From contig JAITJX010000139.1 of the NCBI GenBank assembly GCA_031278765.1, positions 1-37,648 of the forward strand: a stretch of DNA of 37,648 bases. The letters run 5' to 3'. Origin of the DNA: Tannerella sp. (GTDB lineage: Bacteria > Bacteroidota > Bacteroidia > Bacteroidales > Tannerellaceae). Positions within the stretch are counted from its first letter, which is position 1. Each line of letters begins with the position of its first letter. Both the position numbers and the translations under genes were made by a program. A model generated the notes under the pieces. It was not told the DNA's origin. It made no database searches and was given only the letters and a program-made list of their open reading frames with translations. This document shows, in pieces, positions 30,051 through 37,648 of the stretch.

Positions 30051-32717
30051 ATGGAACTTTCAACCAAATATTCCCCTTCCGAAATAGAAGCCAAATGGTA
30101 TCAATATTGGCTCGACAACAAGTTCTTTCATTCCGAACCGGATGAGCGCATGCCATACACAATAGTTATTCCTCCGCCCAATGTTACGGGCGTGCTTCAC
30201 ATGGGACACATGCTGAACAACACCATCCAGGACGTGCTTGTACGACGCGCGCGTATGCTGGGTAAAAACGCATGCTGGGCGCCGGGCACCGACCACGCCT
30301 CTATTGCTACAGAGGCAAAAGTAGTGGAAAAACTCGCCGCAGAAGGCATCCGGAAAAGCGATTTGAGCCGTGAAGAATTTCTCAAACACGCGTGGGAATG
30401 GACACATAAACATGGCGGCATTATTCTGGAACAGCTTAAAAGACTCGGCTGTTCGTGCGATTGGGACAGAACGTCTTTCACAATGGATGAAATACGCAGT
30501 AAAAGCGTCATTAAGGTTTTTTGCGATCTCTACGAAAAAGGCAAAATCTATCGTGGCGTACGTATGATAAATTGGGATCCGAAAGCCCTCACCGCCCTTT
30601 CGGACGAAGAAGTAAATTATAAGGAACAAAACGGGAATCTGTATTATTTGCGTTACCGTATAGCGGGGGAATCGCACACGTCATCTCAACAATGGGCAAC
30701 TGTCGCCACCACGCGTCCCGAAACCATTTTCGGCGATACCGCAATGTGTATCCATCCGGACAATCCGAAAACAGCATGGCTGAAAGGTAAAAAAGCGATT
30801 GTTCCGCTGATTGACCGCGAAATTCCCATAATTGAAGACAAATATGTCGATATGGAATTTGGAACCGGCTGCCTCAAAGTTACGCCCGCTCACGATGTGA
30901 ATGATTACATGCTGGGAGAAAAATACAGCCTGCCGTCCGTCAACATATTCAACGACGACGGCACACTCAATGAAAATGGCGCCATGTATGCCGGAATGGA
31001 CAGATTTGATTGCCGCAAGCAGATTGAAAAAGATTTGGAAATGGCGGGATTGCTTGAAAAAATCGAACCCTATACCAACAAAGTCGGCTTTTCGGAGCGT
31101 ACCGACGTCGCGATTGAGCCGAAATTGTCAATGCAGTGGTTTTTGAAAATGGAAGACCTGGCAAAACCTGCTCTCGAAGCCGTCGAAAATGATACTATCA
31201 AATTTTATCCTGAAAAATTCAAGAATATCTATCGCCACTGGATGACCAATATTAAGGATTGGTGTATCAGTCGCCAACTTTGGTGGGGGCATCAGATTCC
31301 TGCCTATTATCTTCCGCGAGGAGGATTTGTGGTAGCGGAAAACAAAGAAGCGGCTTACGCAAAAGCATTGTCTGTTGTTGATTATCCGTTGTCTATGGAA
31401 GATTTATACCGAGATGAAGATTGCCTTGATACATGGTTTTCATCCTGGCTTTGGCCTATCTCTGTTTTTGACGGGATAAATAATCCCGACAATAAAGAAA
31501 TCGCCTATTATTACCCGACCGATGATCTGGTAACCGCACCCGAAATTATCTTTTTCTGGGTAGCGCGAATGATTATCTCCGGTTACGAATATCGCGGGAA
31601 AGAATGTTTCCGAAACGTTTATTTTACGGGTATTGTGCGCGACAAATCGGGACGGAAAATGAGCAAATCACTCGGCAATTCGCCCGACCCTATCGAACTG
31701 ATAAACAAATACGGCGCAGACGGCGTGCGCATGGGAATGTTGCTTACTTCGCCCGCAGGAAACGATTTGCCTTTCGACGAATCCCTGTGTGAACAGGGAC
31801 GTAATTTCAATAACAAGATTTGGAATGCACTGCGTCTTGTAAAAGGATGGATGGTCGATACTGTCGCCGATACGTCCGGAGAGTGTAAAATTGCCGTCGA
31901 ATGGTTTGGAAATTTGCTGGAAAAAACAAAATCGGAAGTCAATGACTTGTTTTCAAAATACCGACTTTCGGAAGCCCTGATGTCGATTTACAAATTGTAT
32001 TGGGATGAATTTTCGGCATGGTATCTGGAAATTATAAAACCCGAATACGGCAAAATGATTGATACGGATACATATTGCAAAACAATCGTTTTCTTCGAGG
32101 AATTATTAAAACTTTTGCATCCGTTTATGCCCTTCATCACGGAAGAATTGTACCACATACTGCAAAAACGAGAAGAGAGCGAAAGCATAATGAATTCGCA
32201 AATGACGATTGATAAAACACGAATGACAAATAAAAAAATAATCTCCGATTTTGAGCAGGTGAAAGAAATTATTGCGGGCATTCGTACCATTCACCTGCAA
32301 AAGAATATTCCGCAAAAAGAGACAATAAAACTGTTCGTAAAAGGCGATTATAATGCAACATACGACGAAATTATAAGGAAACTCTGCAATGTGGAGAAAA
32401 TTCTCGTTGATGCGCAAAATGTCCAGGCAACTCACAGCTCGGAGAGGCTTGGAAGGGTTTCGTATCTTGTCGGCACAACCGAATTTTCCGTTTCTGTGGA
32501 AATTAATGTTGAGGAAGAAATCGAAAAATCGGAAAAGGAAATCGCTTATCTCGAAGGTTTTTTGAAATCTGTTCAAAATAAGCTCGGAAACGAAAAATTT
32601 GTCGCCAACGCCAAACCTGAAGTCATCGAAAATGAGCGCAAAAAACAATCCGATACCGAAATGAAAATTACAGCGCTAAAAGAAAATATTCACCAGTTAA
32701 AAAATAATTTATTATGA
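30051..32717 (+). CDS. valS: Valine--tRNA ligase
   Basis: [21 protein letters not shown] (HIGH), [44 protein letters not shown] (KMSKS), C-terminal coiled coil. Confidence 0.97.
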   Translation: MELSTKYSPSEIEAKWYQYWLDNKFFHSEPDERMPYTIVIPPPNVTGVLHMGHMLNNTIQDVLVRRARMLGKNACWAPGTDHASIATEAKVVEKLAAEGIRKSDLSREEFLKHAWEWTHKHGGIILEQLKRLGCSCDWDRTSFTMDEIRSKSVIKVFCDLYEKGKIYRGVRMINWDPKALTALSDEEVNYKEQNGNLYYLRYRIAGESHTSSQQWATVATTRPETIFGDTAMCIHPDNPKTAWLKGKKAIVPLIDREIPIIEDKYVDMEFGTGCLKVTPAHDVNDYMLGEKYSLPSVNIFNDDGTLNENGAMYAGMDRFDCRKQIEKDLEMAGLLEKIEPYTNKVGFSERTDVAIEPKLSMQWFLKMEDLAKPALEAVENDTIKFYPEKFKNIYRHWMTNIKDWCISRQLWWGHQIPAYYLPRGGFVVAENKEAAYAKALSVVDYPLSMEDLYRDEDCLDTWFSSWLWPISVFDGINNPDNKEIAYYYPTDDLVTAPEIIFFWVARMIISGYEYRGKECFRNVYFTGIVRDKSGRKMSKSLGNSPDPIELINKYGADGVRMGMLLTSPAGNDLPFDESLCEQGRNFNNKIWNALRLVKGWMVDTVADTSGECKIAVEWFGNLLEKTKSEVNDLFSKYRLSEALMSIYKLYWDEFSAWYLEIIKPEYGKMIDTDTYCKTIVFFEELLKLLHPFMPFITEELYHILQKREESESIMNSQMTIDKTRMTNKKIISDFEQVKEIIAGIRTIHLQKNIPQKETIKLFVKGDYNATYDEIIRKLCNVEKILVDAQNVQATHSSERLGRVSYLVGTTEFSVSVEINVEEEIEKSEKEIAYLEGFLKSVQNKLGNEKFVANAKPEVIENERKKQSDTEMKITALKENIHQLKNNLL

Positions 32718-33562
32718 CAGACAGAAGAGATTTTTTAAAACAAAGTATTGTCGGAGCAGCTTTATTAGGTGCCTCTCCATTGATGGCAATAACAAATGCC
32801 GATGTTCTTAAACCGAAAACACAGCCGGCAACGAACCCTTTCCAACTCGGAATGGCAGGCTTTACATTTGTAAACTTCGATTTGGAAACTACGCTAAAAA
32901 CATTAAAACGCCTTGGCGTTCATTATCTTTGTATCAAGGATTTTCATTTGCCGCTCAATGCAAATGAAGAACAAATCAAAGCGTTTCATGCCAAATGTGC
33001 CGAATATGAAGTTACAGGCTATGCCGTCGGTCCTATTTATATGAAAACCGAAGCGGAAGTTGACCGCGGTTTTGAGTATGCTCGACGTGTGGGTGTCAAA
33101 CTGATAGTTGGAGTGCCTAATTACGAATTACTGCCGTACGTAGACGAGAAAGTAAAAGAATATGATTTCTATTATGCTATTCATTTACATGGTCCTGACA
33201 TCAAAACATATCCGGATGCGACGGACGCTTGGGAACATACGAAAGATCTCGATAAACGCCTCGGAATGTGTCTCGATATCGGTCATGATTTACGTAACGG
33301 TTGCGACCCTGTGAAAGATCTCAAAAAATATCACACGCGCGTGTTTGATATGCACATTAAAGACGTAACCGATTCGACAAAAGCCGGTCATGCAATAGAA
33401 CTTGGTCGCGGAAAAATTGATTTTCCGGCGCTTGTTAAAATGATGAGGAAAGTGAACTATACAGGCAAATGCAGTCTTGAGTACGAAAAGGATATGAAAG
33501 ATCCATTTCTTGGAATCGCCGAATCTATCGGTTATTTCAAAGCAATCTGCGATTATGTGTAA
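32714..33562 (+). CDS. Sugar phosphate isomerase/epimerase-like TIM barrel protein with N-terminal signal
   Basis: [25 protein letters not shown] signal; [65 protein letters not shown]: xylose-isomerase-like TIM barrel. ATGA overlap with the valS stop. Confidence 0.85.
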   Translation: MTDRRDFLKQSIVGAALLGASPLMAITNADVLKPKTQPATNPFQLGMAGFTFVNFDLETTLKTLKRLGVHYLCIKDFHLPLNANEEQIKAFHAKCAEYEVTGYAVGPIYMKTEAEVDRGFEYARRVGVKLIVGVPNYELLPYVDEKVKEYDFYYAIHLHGPDIKTYPDATDAWEHTKDLDKRLGMCLDIGHDLRNGCDPVKDLKKYHTRVFDMHIKDVTDSTKAGHAIELGRGKIDFPALVKMMRKVNYTGKCSLEYEKDMKDPFLGIAESIGYFKAICDYV

Positions 33563-33577
33563 CGTGCTTATGAACTA

Positions 33578-34723
33578 ATGTACAAATGTGTCCGTTTTTT
33601 TAAGAACAGGAAATCGAAGACCAAGAGGCAAGATTTTTTTGTGCATTCGTTTTTTTTGTCATTACGAGGCGCAAAAGAATTTTGTTTTATCTCTTGGCTG
33701 ATTCTTGCGTCTTGTGCCCTAACGTCGTCTTGCAATACGTACAGAATAATTGAAATTGAAACATTTGACCCCGCTGCTATTACTTTTCCCCGTTACGTCA
33801 ATACACTGATGATTATCAATAATGCTGCACAACAACCGGATAGTGTCGGACATAAAATTGATGGTTATGCAAGCAAAACGATTAGCGTTTCGTCGGACAG
33901 TATGGCTTATGATTTATGTCTGTCGCTCGGAAAATCAATATCCGAGTCGCAGATTTTTGATGATGTAAGATTGTGCGATGACACAATGCGTCAGGATTCT
34001 GCTTTTTATAAAATCAAATTATTTTCGAAGGAAGAAGTAAATCAAATTTGCAGCGATTATGGCGTTGATGCTTTTATCACTCTTGACAAGTTGATTTTCA
34101 ACACAAATCTAACGAAAGCAATAACAGATTACGGATTTTATTTTGGAAACGGCATTGAAGTGAAAGCATACGGAGAGTTGCGCGTTTATTGGTCGGGAGA
34201 AGAGAAAATCTACTCATTTCCTTTTCAGGATTCCTTGTTTTGGTATAATGATGCCGCTACTTTCTTTTCGGCAGATGAGATGTATTCTCAAAAAGAAGTT
34301 CAAGAGGCGATGTGGTATTTATCAAGTTATTTAGGCGAAAAATTGAAAGTTAATTTTGTTCCACACTGGTCGATAGATAAAAGATGGTATTATACAAATC
34401 TTTTTTCCGAATGGAAACAGGCTGCCGTATATGCGGCAAAAGGAAAATGGACAGAAGCGGCAGCCTGCTGGGACGATATTTTACAGAAAACCATAAACAA
34501 AAAACAGCAAGCACAACTTTATTTAAACCTTGCATTATGTTCGGAAATAGAGGGCGATTTTAACAAAGCAATCGAAAATGCCGAAATAGCCCATAAACTG
34601 TACAAAAATGTCGTATCGGAGGAGGATCAATTTGTTAAAAATCTGAAACGCTACATTGAAGTCCTGAAAAAAAGACTGAATAACGAAAGTTTATTATCGA
34701 AACAACTGAGAGAAAGGATGTAA
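33578..34723 (+). CDS. DUF6340-like lipoprotein with TPR
   Basis: Lipobox ALTSSCNTYR; EIETFDPAAITFPRYVNTLMIINNA; WYYTNLFSEWKQAAVYAAKGKWTEAAACWDDIL. N-terminal start uncertain. Confidence 0.7.
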   Translation: MYKCVRFFKNRKSKTKRQDFFVHSFFLSLRGAKEFCFISWLILASCALTSSCNTYRIIEIETFDPAAITFPRYVNTLMIINNAAQQPDSVGHKIDGYASKTISVSSDSMAYDLCLSLGKSISESQIFDDVRLCDDTMRQDSAFYKIKLFSKEEVNQICSDYGVDAFITLDKLIFNTNLTKAITDYGFYFGNGIEVKAYGELRVYWSGEEKIYSFPFQDSLFWYNDAATFFSADEMYSQKEVQEAMWYLSSYLGEKLKVNFVPHWSIDKRWYYTNLFSEWKQAAVYAAKGKWTEAAACWDDILQKTINKKQQAQLYLNLALCSEIEGDFNKAIENAEIAHKLYKNVVSEEDQFVKNLKRYIEVLKKRLNNESLLSKQLRERM

Positions 34724-34782
34724 ATCAAAATGCAAAACCGCTATATGTAAAAGAAACCGGATCTTCATTATATCCGATGTTT

Positions 34783-34816
34783 TTGAGTATTTTTTCCGGA
34801 TAATTTATTATTTTTG
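34783..34816 (+). promoter_or_regulatory. Bacteroidetes promoter TTG-N23-TATTTTTG
   Basis: TTG 34783-34785; TATTTTTG 34809-34816; CDS ATG at 34844. Confidence 0.55.
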
Positions 34817-34843
34817 GCACTGTATTTAAAAGAAAATGTTAAT

Positions 34844-37024
34844 ATGACAACAAAAGAAACTCAAAAAAAATATGAATATATTGTTAATTCCATTAATAAA
34901 AGGGAATTAAAGGTTGTTTTTGATTCGTTAAAAAATTTATTATACGCTGAAAATCAGGTTATTTTTACAAACGAACTAAACGGTATGCAAGAAACATACC
35001 GGCAACTTTTGCATTATTTTGTCGAAGGATCGAAAGACCCGATGCAGACAAAGATTTACAATGATCTTGTCATTTCGCTTTACGAACTCATCGATAAAGT
35101 AATTCGGCGAATTTTAATAAAAGATTCATCCGAATTGTTTTATTCCGTAAAACGTACGTTATCAACATATAAAAGCGACATCATAAGTCTTGTGGACGCT
35201 ATAAGTTCGTCCTATTACGCAAATAATCTGCAAGGAGCGGAAACACATATTAACCATCTGTTTAAAAATATCTGGACATCGGATGGTATCTCTGAAAATG
35301 AGTATGACTGTATTAATAATTCATTAACAATCAATGAAAAAAATGCAAATGAAGAAAACCTGATACAGGGAATGACAATTCTTAACTGTCAAATTGTCTC
35401 TGCTCTTACACTCGGCCTGACAGGTTTTTTCGACAAAAAGAAACTGATGCTGTTATTCAATGCTGCCGAAAGCAAAAATGAAGAAATTAAAATTCGTGCA
35501 TACACCGGTATTTTTTTGACTTTCTACATTCATCAGTCCCGCATTTCATTGTATGACGATATATGTAACCGTCTCGATACATTTGCCGAAAATCAGGAAT
35601 TTTCAAAATATACGGATATTATTTTCGAGCGATTTATACTGGCAAGAGATACGGAAAAAATTTCGACAAAACTACGCGAAGAAGTTATTCCCGAAATTAT
35701 CAAACTGAACCCAAAATTTTCTCTTAAAATTCAATTCAAGGATATCACACCGGAACAAATCGAAAATGAGATGAATCCGGAATGGCTGGAACAGTTTTCC
35801 AACACAAAAGTCGGGAAAAAACTGGAGGAATTTAACCGTTTGCAAGAAGAAGGCTCCGATGTGATGCATTCTTCGTTTGTTCACCTCAAAAGTTTTCCGT
35901 TTTTCAATGAAATAAATAACTGGTTCATGCCTTTCATCTCCGCCGGTATTTCTTTCTTAAATGCCGATAATAAAATAAGCAAACAGTTAGATTTGTTCAA
36001 ACAAACAGGACTGATTTGCAATTCAGATTTATATTCTTTGTATTTCGGCGTGAAACTCATGCCGAAAGAAAGCAAAAATATTATGTTAAGCCAATTAGAA
36101 AATCAATTAATGGAAATCAGCAAACAAAAAAAGGCTGAGTTAACGACAAGTTATGATATTAGCGAATATGTTGCAGGACGTTACATACAAGACTTGTATC
36201 GTTTCTTCAAGTTGTTTTCACGACGTAACGAATTTTTTGATTTTTTCAACCAAAGGCTTGATTTTTATAATGTTCCGTTTTTGAAGCCATATATTTTTAC
36301 GGAGCAATTATTTGATTTTGCAGAGTTATATCTTCGTAAAAACCATTACAAGGACGCTTCGGATTTGTATGAACAAATAAAAGAATCGAATAAAGACAAT
36401 GATATGTACTATCAGAAAACAGGTTATTGCAAACAAATGTCGGGAGATTTTGAAGGCGCATTACGGGATTATTATAAAGCAGAACTTCTCAATGCGGAAA
36501 GTAAATGGCTTATACGCAGAATGGCACAGTGTTACAAATCGCTGAAAATGACCGAAAAAGCCATTGATTATTTTCTCAATTATGAAAGACTTGACCCTGA
36601 TAATATATCGAATTTGATAAGTTTAGGTTCATGTTATCTCGAAACGAAAAACTATCAGGAGGCCTTGAAATACTATTTCAAAGTTGAATATCTTGATGAT
36701 GGAGGACAAAGAGCATTACGACCTGTTGCATGGTGTTTATTCTTGTCGGGAAAATTCGAACAGGCACAGAATTATTACAAAAAAATCTTGTCGCATCAAC
36801 CCGACTCGTACGATTACATGAATGCAGGACATACCGAATGGACACTTCAAAACCTGAAAGGCGCCGTCGAGTATTACAAAAAATCAATCGAAGCATCTAA
36901 TAGTGAATATGACAAGTTTCACAGCGAGTTCAACAACGATATACCGGATTTGATAAATGCCGGAATCAAAAAATCGGAAATTCCGCTTGTATTGGACAAA
37001 CTGGAATATGAAATTAATAACTAA
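34844..37024 (+). CDS. Large tetratricopeptide-repeat protein
   Basis: No signal peptide; C-terminal TPR repeats (DMYYQKTGYCKQMSGDFEGALRDYYKAELL, NISNLISLGSCYLETKNYQEALKYYFKVEYL, DYMNAGHTEWTLQNLKGAVEYYKKSIEA). Start moved to ATG 34844 (MTTKETQKK). Confidence 0.8.
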   Translation: MTTKETQKKYEYIVNSINKRELKVVFDSLKNLLYAENQVIFTNELNGMQETYRQLLHYFVEGSKDPMQTKIYNDLVISLYELIDKVIRRILIKDSSELFYSVKRTLSTYKSDIISLVDAISSSYYANNLQGAETHINHLFKNIWTSDGISENEYDCINNSLTINEKNANEENLIQGMTILNCQIVSALTLGLTGFFDKKKLMLLFNAAESKNEEIKIRAYTGIFLTFYIHQSRISLYDDICNRLDTFAENQEFSKYTDIIFERFILARDTEKISTKLREEVIPEIIKLNPKFSLKIQFKDITPEQIENEMNPEWLEQFSNTKVGKKLEEFNRLQEEGSDVMHSSFVHLKSFPFFNEINNWFMPFISAGISFLNADNKISKQLDLFKQTGLICNSDLYSLYFGVKLMPKESKNIMLSQLENQLMEISKQKKAELTTSYDISEYVAGRYIQDLYRFFKLFSRRNEFFDFFNQRLDFYNVPFLKPYIFTEQLFDFAELYLRKNHYKDASDLYEQIKESNKDNDMYYQKTGYCKQMSGDFEGALRDYYKAELLNAESKWLIRRMAQCYKSLKMTEKAIDYFLNYERLDPDNISNLISLGSCYLETKNYQEALKYYFKVEYLDDGGQRALRPVAWCLFLSGKFEQAQNYYKKILSHQPDSYDYMNAGHTEWTLQNLKGAVEYYKKSIEASNSEYDKFHSEFNNDIPDLINAGIKKSEIPLVLDKLEYEINN

Positions 37025-37069
37025 CAGCGCCTAATGTAGAGCCGCCTGTCCACGGAAACGTCTTCGCAA

Positions 37070-37122
37070 ACTTGAAGATTTCAAGTAATTACTTGAAGTT
37101 TCTAAGTAATTACTTGAAGTTT
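37070..37122. repeat. 21-bp-period palindromic tandem repeat, about 2.5 copies
   Basis: acttgaagatttcaagtaatt / acttgaagtttctaagtaatt / acttgaagttta; includes the 18-bp perfect palindrome ttcaagtaattacttgaa (37080-37097) and the 12-bp palindrome aagtaattactt (37104-37115). Confidence 0.85.
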
Positions 37123-37268
37123 ATTTTTCTTCTGGAGTTACATTATTTTCATCAGGGAGGAGAAGCATCCTGTTTTTTTTGTGGTTTCATAAAATATTTT
37201 CCATTCTTATTTGTCATCATAAGTAGAGAAGAGTCTCAATGATGATTTAAACGATAAATGTTAAGGGA

Positions 37269-37574
37269 ATGAATACAGTATATATTGGAGTGGGAATTTT
37301 GCTTTTGCTGTGGATTTCAGGCAACTTGCACCGCCGGCGGAAGAACAGGAATAAGGTTATTTACGTTACCGAAAGGAACTGTACCGGCTGCGGGCGTTGC
37401 GTCAAACGATGTTCCCGGCATGTATTGACGACGGCAAGAAATGAAATGGGAACACACGTCACAGTGAAATACCCCGACAAATGCACCGCTTGCGGAGATT
37501 GTCTGGGCAAATGCAAATTCGATGCTTTGAAATTAATCGAACGGAGGGTTTATGGTGATGAAACAAATAATTAG
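37269..37574 (+). CDS. Membrane-anchored 4Fe-4S ferredoxin-like protein
   Basis: N-terminal TM MNTVYIGVGILLLLWISGNL; two clusters CTGCGRCVKRC and CTACGDCLGKC. Confidence 0.88.
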   Translation: MNTVYIGVGILLLLWISGNLHRRRKNRNKVIYVTERNCTGCGRCVKRCSRHVLTTARNEMGTHVTVKYPDKCTACGDCLGKCKFDALKLIERRVYGDETNN

Positions 37575-37597
37575 AAACAAAATTAAAATAAACAGTG

Positions 37598-37648
37598 ATG
37601 AATAGAAGATTGCATTTTTTGGCTCATGTATTTTGTGGATTGGGCGCA
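37598..37648 (+). CDS. Start of a CDS truncated by the window end (product unknown)
   Basis: ATG after the ferredoxin stop, open to the window end: MNRRLHFLAHVFCGLGA. Confidence 0.35.
   Translation, partial: MNRRLHFLAHVFCGLGA

Overview
The window looks like a Bacteroidales chromosome. Supporting signs are Bacteroidetes-type promoters (TTG/TTTG-N18-23-TAnnTTTG), SusC-like TonB-receptor biology, a PorW/SprE-like type IX secretion lipoprotein, GH97, and the yceD-rpmF-fabH-era-der gene order. Most of it is housekeeping: tRNA-Asp(GUC) with a terminator, PorW/SprE-like TPR lipoprotein, metal ABC permease, aroA, OmpA/TPR lipoprotein, Lrp/AsnC regulator, S8 subtilase, xseA, yceD, rpmF, fabH, era, der, ispG, purE, pfkA, valS, a sugar-phosphate-isomerase-like protein, a DUF6340-like lipoprotein, a large TPR protein and a membrane-anchored 2x[4Fe-4S] ferredoxin. 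A more GC-rich accessory block at about 18.7-29.5 kb holds GH97, a beta-helix lipoprotein with a C-terminal PDZ, a TonB-dependent receptor, a DUF4249-like lipoprotein, and a large secreted protein with two tandem CarboxypepD_reg-like domains followed by a Cthe_2159/DUF4353-like beta-helix. The points most worth a second look are: (i) the TonB receptor / DUF4249 / beta-helix trio; (ii) an IspG with a Bacteroidetes-like N-terminus that lacks the large central insert usual for the phylum; (iii) the beta-helix-PDZ fusion next to GH97; (iv) a 21-bp-period palindromic repeat upstream of the ferredoxin gene; (v) two unusual long intergenic regions (11.09-11.59 kb and 29.5-30.05 kb). No CRISPR array, rRNA, transposase or phage gene was recognised. 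All family calls come from reading the translated sequences; no database search was run.
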